Position numbers and translations under genes: made by a program. The notes under the pieces were generated by a model that was not told the DNA's origin, searched no databases, and saw only the letters and a program-made list of their open reading frames with translations. A stretch of 64,000 nucleotides of DNA from Prostheceraeus crozeri (taxonomy: Eukaryota; Platyhelminthes; Polycladida; Euryleptidae), in the NCBI GenBank assembly GCA_907163375.1, contig CAJQUW010010349.1, forward strand, positions 44,141-108,140, written 5' to 3'. Of this stretch, positions 35,902 to 48,479 are shown piece by piece (within the stretch, counting starts at the first letter, position 1; each line of letters begins with the position of its first letter).

Positions 35902-35960
<59 letters not shown>

Positions 35961-38900
35961 TCTTTGAAAATAGGCATCCTGAGTAATTATATAATCAGAA
36001 AAAACTTGCTCATCATGAATGCAAATTTATAATTAATATTTAATAATTAAGTGTCAATTAGAATTCATATTCCTGATGAGCAAGCTTTGACCAAGTTTGA
36101 GATTCATAGCTGCTCCCTTTTATCACTTGCCTCCATGTGCTTCAAAATCAGACCGCGAAAGAAGGAAAGCTATGCTTATTAAGTTGTTCCCTCCCTCTTT
36201 GAATTCGCAAGAAGTTAGCTATGCAATGCTTTTCTGATGTATTATTTTCATCATGGAATTTCTATCTTAGTTGGAGCATTTTATAGGAGATGAACTGGGT
36301 CTGACTTATGCTTCCTCATTCGTGGTGTTAATACCAAAACGTTGTTTCACCCTAAAGGCAAATTGCATTTCACAGGCCTATCGAAAGTTTGATAAAATAT
36401 GAAGACAATTCAGGAAGTCTAAATTCATTTTTTCAGATGTAGCTGATGTTTTTCATTCATTTATCTAGAAGATTAAAACATGCTGTATCAAGACTTCAGG
36501 TCCGTCTCGTTGCTTTTCACAATGTCTGTAAATGAGCTGATCTTTGATTACATTTTAATGAAACGACATTGATCTGGTTGGAAATGTAACTTTATTGAAA
36601 ATTAGTTTTCGAAATTCTATTACCTTTCAAAAACATGCCGCCTTTATCGTATAAATGTATCGTAGGGATCATGTAGTATTTCCGCCATATGACTGATTCT
36701 CTTTTCATTTCGGTGTGTATGATGTGTAACTATCGTTGCTTCTTTCCAGACTTTTCTATTAATTCTCGATGAAATATAAATTGGACACCAGAAAATATTG
36801 TGTTAACCATCCAGTTACAGGACAAGCGATATATTCTATATCAAATACAATATCTAATTATTTCATCTTTTTTTAATAGCTTGCCTTAATAATTCACGAC
36901 AATGCTATTCTATACTAGTGATGGGAATGATTCGATTTTCGCGAGATTCTGAATATTATGATTTTCATTTACTAGAAGTTTACAGTTAATCTAGCTTACA
37001 TTATTTCTCATTTCTAGACCATTTTTCATTCAATGTATTATAATTTCCATAAAAATTCAAAGCATGTGACCAGAATCACAAAAAATCAGTACCGCAAACA
37101 TCAGACGACAGAAAAGTCGCAAAACAGGTCATGAAGAGTCTTGATCATCTACGTACTTATAAGATTCTACTGCAATTCTGCCATATAGAAGTATTTCAAG
37201 CGCTACATCATGTACATGTGCATGTAGTATGAAGCATATTATCAATATTTTGAATTCACAGTTTTTGATTCTTTTGGTCTTCATCAGTCATATTTTATCA
37301 AACATGGCTGTAGGAGTGTTGTAGCCTATTTGCCGTTTCTTCTATCAGCCTGAGGTAAGCATAATTATGCATCAATTAATTAATCTGTTAGACTTATAAC
37401 GTTTGCAAAACATTAGCAAATCTAATAGAGAGATAATAGTCCTCAGACTTGAACAATTTGAAGCACAAGAATTCTGTGACATTGCGGTTCAGCTTACAAG
37501 GGTCACTGCTCGGAATGGCCCAGGTTAGCTTAAAACTTCTAGAATTGGAACTCTGTAATCTTTGTGATTATCATACGCATGGCATAGCCAGGATAGACAA
37601 ACACAGAAAAGTCCGTTGTGCAGCCATTCCAGATATTTTAGGCTGCATTTACTTCGATAAATTGCAAGTCGCATTGACGAGCGCCTGTAGGGAAAAAGCA
37701 CAAAGATCTGCTGCTGCCACGGAATTTTTGTGCTTTTAGTTCAAGTCTGAGTACATCTTTCTATTCTATGCCCAGGCAAACTGGTACTATACAATCCTCA
37801 TAATTAGAAAATCTGCAAGTGCAATTGCTACCGGTTTATGTTCATAGTGCGCATGTTAAATGCAAATCAGGCATTAATACGCATTCTTATCAATGTATTT
37901 ATATGATTTCATTGCGGAGATATAGGCCCTAATATCATAGGAATCTACTATGTTTCACTGCCTTGATAAAATATAGGCCTATAATTCGCATAGTTGGTGT
38001 ACCTGGCCTATGCGAACGTGGTTAATGCTATGTGGGAAGCTCCCATAGAGATTTCATACGGGAACTCTGTCTAGCTATAAGGTTATCTCAAGAACGAGCG
38101 CCCGAGCATTGCAATTATCTCAAACGATAAAAAGTGAATAGTAACATTTTTTCACATCATCAAGTAAATTTCACTGAGAAGTCATAAATAAAAAAAATCG
38201 ACTGATTGATTGTCAGGGTTCAATTGTCGTCAGGGTAAGTGTAGACTAGGGGCAATCTAGTAACTCAGTTACTATGAAACTGATAGATGTTGGAATGTAA
38301 ATTGAATTCAAAGTATGTCAGATGTAGGCTACAAGTTTGCACATGTGACTTCTTAAAATATCGAAGTTGACATACCAATCTCAGAATTCTTCAATGCTAT
38401 CTGTTTCAATGTTATCTGTCTTTTAGATAAGGCATTCGGCATTCGTCGTTTCTTGATCTGATTATTAGTTTCCATGCTGAACGTGATTCCTCTTCATGCT
38501 TCATTTCAATTTTATTAGCAAGATATTATGCCACATTCTCAACATCAGATTACACGTCTGAACATCATAATTGAATTGATTTCATCAGAGGCAATGTTTC
38601 AAACCTTAAAGAGAGTAAACAGCACGAATAATGTGTTCACTTTGAAAGATTTGGAGGCTATCGAAGACTGCGGTTACTTTCTGTAATGTGTAATCTTTGT
38701 ACAAATAATTCCGACTCATAATTTCTGTCGCATTTCAGGTGCTTCACTCTTGCTATGAGGATAAGTACCTGTGAGGAAGACGTAATAACTTCATCACTAC
38801 AGATCAACACTGTCTTATCGCTCTTGATAATTATGCAACCGTGAATTCATGGAGTGAACATTTTATTTGTAGCAATGTAGCCTACAGCTGAACAGTTGAT

Positions 38901-40063
38901 TCACTTCAAAAGATTGATGTAAAGTCAAGTTGCAATTATATTCATAGAATTATTTGCAAAATCTTCTCCATATATTTCGGCTATCAAAATCATAGCCATT
39001 CTCAAGGGGACTATGAGAGACCATGAGAATGACTATAGTTTTGATACCCGAAACATATTGAGAGGGTTTGGCAAATAAATTTAAGAATGTAATTGTAACT
39101 TGGCCTTAACAACACTTTCTTGACATTTATATGCACAGCCAATGCACATTCTCAGAGAAGTTGATTCATTGTAAAGTTTCGTGAATTTGGATGGTATGCA
39201 CATGTTGGTTACTTTCAATTTCATGGCAATGTCCTGTAAAGATTTTGCATTACTCATTTCTAGGAATCGTTCTCATTTGGCTTTCATTTCATTGATAGAA
39301 CGCTCACGAAGGTCAGTTGCTGTTGCTGACGTCGATCGAGGATGCATGTTTTTGAAGGATAAATAAGATGGAGAATATCATTATGGCTCTTAATGACTGC
39401 TTTCTTTCTTCGGATTCCCCCAAAGTGTATAGAGCACATTCTGGAGCTCTCTGTTCAGGGCGAAATCCTTCAATGGTTCCATTTCCTCAAAATTTCCTTG
39501 TTATTGTTGGGGAAGCGATTAAGTATTATACTGCGACCTTTCTCATTATTGCCATTATACATTTGCAATCAAATGCTGAATAAATATTAGGCATCGTCTA
39601 GCTTGAACAGGAAAATTGATGGAAAGATTACAAGCGTGATTACTTAAATTGACAGTTATTCGCCAATTGTACAACAGTCCAGGTGTTACATATTTAGGAG
39701 TCCATGGATTGTACATAGAAGTCTATGGATTATATATGCATGCATAGAAAACTGACAGCAAAGAAGTATGTATTCAAGAGAAGATCATTGAAATTCTGCA
39801 AGATATCGTGGAATAATAATCAATAGATATATAGATGTAAAAAGTAGATATACAATTTAGATTATGCGAGCAATTCATCGCGTATGACAACCATTGACCG
39901 AAAACATAAAGTACTTTTTCCTGAGTAAAATTGCTTGGGATTATCAAAGAATAACCTGAAGTTGATATTTTCAGACTTTATTAAGGTATTCGTGCATTAC
40001 TTAGTATTTCAGACAGTCACAAAGACTAATGTCATGATTTTTACCAAAAAATCATCAAATGTC
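35900..40063 (+). repeat. Block X, direct full copy
   Basis: Begins with a long (TA)n tract (35904-35957). Mirror of 10535-14694 and, for its first 1.5 kb, of 21121-22640. It ends at ATCATCAAATGTC (40063). The small ORFs it carries (37449-37739, 39181-39366) are shared with the inverted copy but show no known motif, and conservation is explained by recent duplication. Confidence 0.9.
37442..37751. repeat. 310-bp TIR element (MITE candidate), block X direct copy
   Basis: CTCAGACTTGAACAATTTG at 37442 and, inverted, CTTTTAGTTCAAGTCTGAG ending at 37751, extended by GCACAA.AATTC.GTG. In the partial X copy it is cut after 27 bases at the X/Y junction. Confidence 0.6.
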
Positions 40064-40329
40064 ACTTCGAACAATCTTGTGCTTGGTGTTGAAAGCTTCA
40101 AGGTGGCAGTTGGACTTCGGTTATTTGCATAAAAAAGTTGAACAAATTCAAGTCTGATAGGCAAATCCATCACTTTCACACGCGAGAATCAATATCACAG
40201 TTCGCAAAGACGAAGAATGTGCTATTATATGCGCATGAAGCACGCATTGAACTGACTATATGATTGATATTCAACGCGTTTATTGGTGATCACGAGATCC
40301 GGATGAATGAATCAGTGAAGTGTTTGACT
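40064..40329. other. Unassigned sequence
   Basis: Nothing recognised between block X and the mariner fragment. Confidence 0.3.
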
Positions 40330-40715
40330 TCGTTCAGTTCTTGTTAGTTTCTCTATCAAACGCAGGTATCTATGGAAGTATGACGTATGACATAGCATTC
40401 TCGAAGAATTGAAAGACAGGATTCGATCGGAGATTTCCATGCTGACAGCTACTGAGTTCTCTGCACTGTCTCATCTACATGTAGTTCGACGACTTCAACT
40501 TGTCACCGAAAATAGTAGAGGTCATTTTAAACATTTATTGTGATGCACTTTTACATGTATATAGTTTTGGAATAAATGTGATTGTATCACTTTCTGCTGT
40601 TATTCTAAAAATCTTCAAACGTGCTAGTGCCCCTGATGCTCTATCCTACGCAAAATGTTGCATAATAAGAAAATTACAGCTCATATATATTTTGCGTTAC
40701 TTTTGGCCAGCCCTG
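40330..40715 (+). pseudogene. Tc1/mariner transposase C-terminal fragment with 3' TIR
   Basis: Plus-strand codons near 40409-40545 read ELKDRIRSEISML, VVRRLQLVTENSRGHFKHLL and stop. This is the usual tail of a mariner-like transposase (GGHFEHLL type). At 40694-40715 the sequence GCGTTACTTTTGGCCAGCCC TG is a mariner-like terminus (reverse CAGGGCTGGCCAAAAGTAAC), followed by TA. The 5' portion is missing. Confidence 0.65.
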
Positions 40716-41461
40716 TATTTCCTGCATGATATTGAGTTCTGGCACTAGTACGAGGAGTTACAATGATATCTAAATGCAGTCAATGCATAGATTGTAGGTA
40801 ATAGGGCCACTTTTTAAATGCACAGATAAAAATGCAAAGAACTAAAATATCATGCTGAAAATCACACTCCGAATTACAGGTAAAACTATGCGTTATGATA
40901 GATATCATACGATATTTTCAAGCATTATCCTATGACATAATCCGGCCTGCGGCCTTCGTTTGTTATGTTGATGATGCTTTCAAATATCGTTTGTATTCTA
41001 TACTTAAAACTGCTAACTTTGCAAATTTGCGATTTTGATATTTGCAAACTTGAAAATCCCAAAAAGTAACTGATTTTTTGATAACTCTGCTGACCTCGTT
41101 TCTTCATCCTTCTTTACCGTTTCTGCACCATCATATAAAGCAGATCCCTATCTATCGCAACAATATTTCAAATTTTTGATGCTGTAGGATATCTAGTCAA
41201 GAGCGAGCGTAGAATAAGATAACCCGTTTTTATTGATTAGGACCCACCAGGCAGGGATGCAGTCATTTTTGAAAATTCGAGTGACTGAGAGAGAGTTTCG
41301 GGCATGTGCTACAATTGTACCAAAGAGAAACATCAAACTATTGCTAGAAGTTATAGAAAATTGCTTTAGAAAAGGAGCAAAACATTTTCTACGAGGACTT
41401 TTTTTTGAACAGCATACATTTGTAAATTAGATAATAAGAGAAACCCCAAAAAAAGTCAGTA

Positions 41462-41536
<75 letters not shown>
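40716..41536. other. Unassigned sequence with a (TA)n tract
   Basis: No recognised gene. 41467-41534 is a pure TA microsatellite abutting the next transposon. Confidence 0.5.
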
Positions 41537-41539
<3 letters not shown>

Positions 41540-43180
41540 GTTGACTCAAAAGTCTTATTCGGGTTTCAAATTGAAATTACACTGCGAACTTAATTTTTCG
41601 TTTATGATGTAAAGGAAGAATCTCCAATATATACAATATATGCTGGAAGTGAGCTCCGTTAATTTCGGTGCTAAGAATTACAAGATTTTTGAAGTGTACA
41701 AAAGAAGTCCTATTAATAGTGACTTTCGTCAATGACTGGACTGCTTCAGTAAGTAATCCTCACTCGCCGTCCTTTGATGTTCGTTGGTCTATTCTTATAC
41801 ACCATTTCCTTGATGTGACCCGACCAAAAATAATCAAGAGGCGTCAGATCTGCGCTCCTAGCTGGCCAGTGGATGGGACCGTTTCAGCCAATCCATCGAT
41901 TAGGTAATTGGATGTTTAGAAATTCAATTGATAAACTTTCCACATTTGATAAACTTTCCTCGAAAATGATTGATAAGTGGTGCAGCAATGATCACTAAAA
42001 ATAGGTTCAGGTAATCCTATGATGATCTATGATGCAGGTTACCAGTTTTTCAAAAAACTAGGCTATATATACATGTACTTGCCACCCGGAGTCGGAGCCT
42101 ATCATTGCCTTCAACATCTCAAGATAAGAAGTCTCTGGCTTCAAAGAAGCAAGGTCCGATGATCGGGTCGCAAAACATGGCCGCCATGACCACCAGTCCT
42201 TTCGACTTCAGAGGAATCTCGTTGCATGAATGTGGATTTTCATGGTTCCAAATCACAGTTGTGTATGTTAATTTTGCTATTCAAATGAAAGATATCCTCG
42301 TCAGAAAAACAGAGTTTATGAATGAAGTTGGGATCATCACAACGCCAGTAATTTCTTCGCAAAACTGAGACCGTTCAGCCATCTGGCAGCAGTTCATGCA
42401 CGCGTGAAATATAAAATGACTTCATGCCAATTGTTCGCTTGAAAGTACCTCGAACAGTCTCACGTGGCATATCAAGCTTATTGGCTGCATCCTGTACTGA
42501 CGATCTTGGATTATTCTCAAACTCTTCCTTGACAAGCGAAACATCACCCTCGGCAAGGGATGGGCGATCACTTCACTTAGCATCTTGGACAGTGCCCGTC
42601 TCGGTAAATTTCTTAAACACAAGTCGGAATGTGCTTTCAGAAGGTGGTTTCGATGTAAAATTTATTTGCCATCTGCCGTGGGGAAGCAGCTATGGATTCA
42701 TATTTAGCCATTAGTAACACAACGTAAATTCGATCTTCTACAGATAACGTCACCATGGTTTCTATGAGTAACAAGTGAATATCAACTACTAGTACTAAAC
42801 GATTTTTGAAATCCTTCTTTTCACAGATATCTAGGCCTATGCTTCAATTCAACGACATTGTGACATCATACATAACTAACATATTTTGTAGGTCACTCAA
42901 TCAATCAGATTTCGTGAAAAAACAGTTGTGACTGTAGTAATTGAGAAAAAAATAGAAAAATATTTAATAGAAAAATGTTTTTCATGACATTTGAAAAATT
43001 GGATAAAAATTGGAAAAGCTTGGCTGGACCGTTACCTTGATTTTTTCACAATTGCGAACTGTTACTAAAATTCTGGTTCTTTCTCTGCAACATCAACGAA
43101 AAATGAACTTTGTATTAATATTGTTAATACTAAGTGAGAAATCTTATTTGAAACCTAAGTAAGACTTTTGAGTCACCCTG
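41537..43180 (-). mobile_element. Decayed mariner-like element (DD41D-like motifs)
   Basis: The TIRs are CAGGTTGACTCAAAAGTCTT at 41537 and the complement of CAGGGTGACTCAAAAGTCTT ending 43180, both followed inward by GGTTTCAAAT. TA follows on the right. Minus-strand codons: MVTLSVEDRIYVVLLMAKYE at the start (42759), and NRWIG, GPIHWPARSADLTPLDYF and HIKEMVYKNRP near 41780-41920. The WP-RS-DLTPLDYF block places it near the DD41D group. Many stops. 41945-42105 is a foreign insertion. Confidence 0.8.
41945..42105 (-). repeat. Fragment of the hAT-like MITE nested in the mariner
   Basis: Reverse complement of about 59160-59345: ATGATTGATA, CACTAAAAATAGGTTCAGGT, GGTTACCAGTTTTT and GCCACCCGGAGTCGGAG appear in the same order. 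It has no termini of its own here. Confidence 0.75.
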
Positions 43181-43182
43181 TA

Positions 43183-43671
43183 CACTGCGTGACAAAAAAT
43201 CTTAACAATTTGAATTATAGGGACCATTGTTTTCTTTAATGTAGTAGCACTAAAATTATAACTTTAAATGATAAAAATTCATTTCACACATATCTAGCAA
43301 CTTGCATGGTCCCCTCGCATTATAATGCTAGCTGAAATTCTATTGTTCACAGAGTTGCACGTTGTTCATGCAGCTGCACATTGTTATCTTGGATGATGAG
43401 ACCCATAGTGCTGGAATAACAAAATGAGTCACATTCTCCAAGAGACAACATTAGCCATCAAAGGTGCCTTGTTAGCAATAGCAGCCTTGACTAGCCCATC
43501 GTGTCAAATGCCGTCGGAAATCATGACGCTACCACCACTGAATTGACCATGTTCTGAAATGCAGCAGACTGCGCATCTCTCACGTCTGTGAGTAGGCCTA
43601 CAAACTCTTCCGTCGTGGAAATCGCAGGTAAAACGTAAATACTTGTCCACATCACGCGATGCCACTCATCA
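43183..43671 (-). pseudogene. Tc1-like transposase fragment
   Basis: CACTGCGTGACAAAAAATC at 43183 looks like a Tc1-type terminus starting right after the TA shared with the mariner. Minus-strand codons in mixed frames give FHDGRVCRP, GGSVMISDGI and IIQDNN-QLHEQRA, the counterparts of the DGR-RVWRR, GGSVMVWGGI and QQDNARPHRA blocks. Only the middle of the protein survives. Confidence 0.6.
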
Positions 43672-44399
43672 GCGCTCCTTTTGGAATGTCACTCACACCA
43701 TGTTTATTTCATTGATTGATATGCATTTTTCACACCATGTCTTTGTATTGATTGATATAGCCCACTATGCTTGATAATGAGTTCGCTAAATGATCACAGT
43801 CGGCACAAATAACTGTTAATGTTACAAATTGACCTGTTAATGTCACTACAGGCAAGTCGCATCGACGACATACGGCATAAAATTCACAATAAATCTGACA
43901 TAATTGAATACTACACTATCAAAAAGATTATATTCAGGACTGGTATTACTGAAATAAGTTATTTGACAGTAGCATAAATAGTATGAATACACATTTTTTG
44001 CCATGTGACTAAAAGCTCTTCATACGAAACACATACGAATGAATACACATACGATCATATATGCATATTCTATGCAGCTGCATTTTTGTGTTATCACTAT
44101 AGGGAAACCTAAATTTAACCTCCAAATCTCGGAATTCTAGCCAATTTTCAAATTTTTAACTTTATTTGACCTTGCGAAGTTGTTAGTTTTACGTTTTTCA
44201 AAAACCGCATTTTTTCTGTCATCAATTTTAAATCGTCACTCAACCCCTAGATTGCCTTTTCACAAACAAAATCAACGCATTTCAGTCAAAAATTTTCATA
44301 AAATGGAATTCATTAAGACAATTAAAAGTTAAAAAACAATTTAAACTAAACTAATGATATCATTTTCTTATTCTTTATCTCCAAAGGTAAAGCACGACT

Positions 44400-45425
44400 A
44401 TTGTCATATATGAAGTTGTATGTTTCAAACGACTTCAACAGTAAAACTTAGTAATTATTGGAGGGCAAACAGACAACGAAATAGAACTTTCTTATGTCAG
44501 ATTGTGGCGGAATTGATGTAAAAAGTGGCATAATTTTGCGCATTTTTCGGAAGAAAATGACGATCATTTTCATGCTTAAACTCCGCTGAACCGACAAACG
44601 ACTCTGACGTCGGTTGAGCTCCAGGAGGTTTCGCGCAAACTCAATTCGTTCTATTAACTCATTTAGTTCGAGGTGTGACTGGATACACGTTTTCAGTCCA
44701 TATATATCATCTCTGAAAGAAATATTATTCAAGTCCTGGAAAGCTTCTTTCACAGTTATAAGATGTGTTTTCCATCTTTTCGGTTTAAGGAATCAGCTGT
44801 GAGTTACAGGATTTAATTGTTGTTACGAGAGAATCACACAACGTTGGTTTGGAGATAAATGCCTTGGCATTTCTCACTATAATCCAACTATATTCGACTG
44901 ATCCAACAATCACATTGGTAAATTCGTCGAATAATATAATGCGGCTTCAAGTATTTCATCTTGTTGGTACTAGCTGTGGTGGATAACCGATATCATCAAA
45001 CAGAGGTTTGCGCGTCTTGTTTTAACCACACAGGCTTTGACATGTCCCCTCAACTGATTAACATCTTCTTGATTCTTGATACGCACAACACAGATGTGAA
45101 TCAAATGAGCTGTGCACGTTATATAAAATGGAGAAGAATAAAACTGTTTCAAATATTTACCATTGTTTAACATATAAGAGGCCGAATTAGTCAATAACAG
45201 ACAAACGCTTTGACGTTGAATATTTGTCGCTTTGTGTCGTCAATTAAAGGAATAATCGTCTTTCCAGACGCCGAACAAATCAAAAGTTTGCAGATTACGA
45301 AGTACCGGTATGTTTTCTGGTTGATTTAGACTATCAACTAAGATGTTTGCATATTTCTGAGATGAAATTTCTGCTTCATCCACAACAAGAAAAATATCGT
45401 CAAAATAGGATTGATGCAAGCCTTA
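44400..45425 (-). pseudogene. Decayed hAT transposase (block Y copy 2)
   Basis: Same reading as copy 1: VVDEAEISSQKYANILVD near 45350, TNSASYMLNNGKYLKQFY at 45194, TCTAHLIHICVVRIKN, VNQLRGHVKACVVK, then EAFQDLNNISFRDDIYG and LNELIERIEFARNLLELN (44753-44448). The 3' half is more open here (101 codons) than in copy 1. The Asp of VDEAE and the DE-spacing fit a hAT core. Not functional. Confidence 0.72.
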
Positions 45426-45744
45426 ATAACAAACCCAACTTCACATTGGCTGCACTCGTGCGAGCTGCAACTGTCTATGCTGTGACAATGTTTATTCGAA
45501 TGAACCCAGACAAATGAAAGAGGTTTCTTGTCACGCCTCAGAAGGACAAGAGAATGAGAGGATAGTCATTACCCGGCCTTCTCCATATCTTTTTGAAGAA
45601 ACATAAAGCTTAACACAATTATAACATCTACCCAATTCCTTCAATATTAGCTTTATATAACTTTATTTAATTCGGGTTGCCCTAGTTATCACCATTTGTC
45701 GTCTTCATTCCGTATGTCACACAATTTACTAGCGATATTACTAA

Positions 45745-46018
45745 ATTTAACATATACCAAAATTACATACAATTTGAAACTAACATCTGATACGAAATTC
45801 TGGTATGTCTACAGAGATCCGGTATGTTTTTCATACCACATCTCACTGACTTTCGTATTTGATTGGTATGTAGCGATACGAACTATTCTATCTGTGATTG
45901 GCTGTTTTACACTGAAATACGAGTTGTTGGCATGTTTTATATAGGAGACCCGATGCAAATTCATCCTTATTCGTATGCCTCTGCTATCCATTGGGTATGT
46001 GCAGCTTTAAGTCACATA

Positions 46019-46098
<80 letters not shown>

Positions 46099-46099
46099 A

Positions 46100-46169
<70 letters not shown>

Positions 46170-46858
46170 CATACTACTGTCAAATAACTTTTTTTCGGTA
46201 ATACAAGTGGTGAATATTGTTTGTTTGATAGAGTGATCTTTGAGTACATTAGATTTATTGTGAATTTTATGCTCCACGAATATGCGGTCGATGCTGCTTG
46301 TCTGGCAACATTAACAGGACGTTTATTTAACTCTACTTTATGACCCAAGTTGATAAACATCATTTCATTTAAACGATATCTTTAGTGTAATCTTATTTTG
46401 ACTTATATATCTCAAACATAACTATTTTTGCGTTCATGAATTATAATGTGTTTTTATTTCGGATTGATAATATGCCTAATTTCAAAATTACATAATGCAT
46501 AATTGTTGATGGTTGAATACTTATTGATTATTCATGAAATACCATAGACTTACGTGTATTAAAATCGAATTCAGTATTGTAAGTTTGACTCTTGAATGTC
46601 ATTATCTCACTACTTACAGAACAGTAGTAACATGAGTGTGATCTTTATTGACAAAAGGCCTGAAATCAACATTCTTTGGACATGATTTATGCTTTCTTTT
46701 AACATTGTGCTGGTATGGCTTTAGTATGTAAAGCATACCACATTTGAAATAACATACGAAAAGCATACAAATATATGCCAAGAGAATACAGAAATATACC
46801 AAAAAAATATTTTGGTATGCATCCTTCGTATGTGATTGGTATTGAGCGATTTACAATG
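45745..46858 (-). mobile_element. CATAC-motif element, copy 2 (truncated)
   Basis: The right edge ends GAGCGATTTACAATG at 46858, the inverted form of the CACTGTAAATCGCTC terminus with one change. The left terminus is missing. The body mirrors copy 3, with GTATG/CATAC motifs throughout and a 145-bp (TA)n tract at 46024-46168. It replaces a stretch of the LINE kept in Y copy 1. Confidence 0.8.
46024..46168. repeat. (TA)n microsatellite
   Basis: Uninterrupted TA apart from two phase slips. It creates artificial IYIYIY reading frames on both strands. Confidence 0.95.
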
Positions 46859-48060
46859 AAACACCACAATTTCATGTCGTCAACTTAATTCATCAACATT
46901 ATATTACGTCAACATCTTTGCAAGATGGAATCAAGACCACAGCATCATCAACATACCATATCAGCACATTTTGAAGCCGGTTTTGCTGACCCAACACGGA
47001 CCTTTGGGGAATACTTGATGCTACATACCCCGTTGAGCTGAAGACATCGTAATTCAGGTGACTGGATCTACCAAAATCTTGCACATTGTGCAAATTTTTC
47101 ATCTTTCAAACTATAGTAATGATGCCTGCGGACTACTAACTCTGCAGTGTTGGTTACACTTCAATTTAATTCAATTTCATCTCAATTTAACTTTGTAAAT
47201 CTCTAATCTGGCTTTTGGTCTTCAACAATTGTAGGCGTTGAAATCCCTTGCCCGATCCATCGATTCAGTAAAGCAAGTTTGACAAATAGCGTTATCTACG
47301 ATTTGTCACTACTGGTCATTAATATCCTGGTCTGAGGAACACGGTTATTAATGCAACTTTGCAGATAATCATGTAGGAAGTTACATTTGTCATCCAAATC
47401 CAATGGAAACAAGTAAAAGCAATTCCAATTGACGTCAAGTGATGCGACGATTCTGTCTGAATTTTGTAATGTGGTTCGATAAAAATTATTGACTGGAATT
47501 GATGCTTCCTTTGGTGCAGCAAGCATACAAAAACGAGACGAGTAACCATGCGCAGGTTCAAATTCGCATCTCTTCTGATGTACCTGAGGAAGAGGTTTTC
47601 AAAACTAACGCCGTTTTTTACAGCAATCGTTCTTGACCCATTGAGATCTTCAAACACTATTGTATCACAGTTCGCATGTTGTGAAAGAATTCAATGATCG
47701 ATGGTGAATCAGATGTCACACTATCAGGATTCAAATAAACGCATGTCGTGATGATCATGCAGTGTGGTACAACAATTCATAAATAATCAATTAATGCTGT
47801 AGAAAAAGAAGGAATTATTCGATAGGATGAAGCAATTCGATAGTTGCTGACTTGAAGCAAACGATTGTCTTTATTCCTGTGCAGCCAAGACTCAGTTGCC
47901 AAAAATACATCTATCTTTAAATTTGATGCAGTTGCACAAAAATCGTCAATCCCAAGCAGGATAGATCACACGGTAGAAGCATTATAGATGGAAGGCGACG
48001 ATGTGAAAAGCAAGGTTCATGTTGACTCATCGAATCTCTAAAATCCGAAACTAAATTTCT
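46859..48060 (-). pseudogene. LINE ORF2 relic: APE endonuclease to RT
   Basis: Reading the minus strand from high to low coordinates, the endonuclease comes first, with ASNLKIDVFLATESWLHRNK near 47850-47935 (the ETWL box with catalytic Glu) and VYLNPDS near 47730. The linker has RIVASLDVNWN and SSDKSWIT near 47290-47310. RT follows with VASSIPQRSVLGQQNRLQN and WYVDDAVVLIPS at 47010-46930 (the YADD box as YVDD). Domain order and motifs fit a CR1/jockey-group non-LTR element. Both ends are lost and frame breaks are frequent. Confidence 0.78.
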
Positions 48061-48477
48061 TGGTCAACGACGCCGTGCAACTTCCTTTCACCCTAATCAG
48101 CCCGGCAAATCCATCTACTTATTCCGCCCACCACACTACGTATGTAGTTTTTGCATGCTTTCATTGGTTATCAATTGCTTGAAGGTACATATACTCCCCC
48201 ACTTATGCTAACCTGCCAAAAATGCTTTTGTGTAAATTAGAGCGCTTTCAAAAACGTGCTCATCGGTTGACATGTTGGAGAAAATTTCTCCAGCTGCTAT
48301 AGAAAAAGAAAATTGAATAGTCGAATTTATTGTTTTCATACACACATGAAGCTTGTACATTTTTTACGTTTTCTTTTCCCCACTATTATTATGTATATAA
48401 TATATTTCTCATTTAAACATCTCGCAATTACTTATTTTGACTTTTACTAGTTATCCGTGTCACCTGAAAGTTTAATG
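48061..48477. other. Unassigned sequence
   Basis: No ORF or repeat recognised. Confidence 0.3.
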
Positions 48478-48479
48478 TA

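Larger units (their letters stand above)
43772..48060. repeat. Block Y copy 2
   Basis: Direct copy of 22641-26768 with the differences noted there. It extends further right through the LINE endonuclease region. 43840-44060 carries the end of a CATAC-motif element shared with copy 1. Confidence 0.85.

Noticed and set aside
45863-46363. Long ORFs made of IYIYIY repeats
   Set aside because: They are translations of the (TA)n microsatellite at 46024-46168. The same applies to frames over 35904-35957 and 56095-56136.
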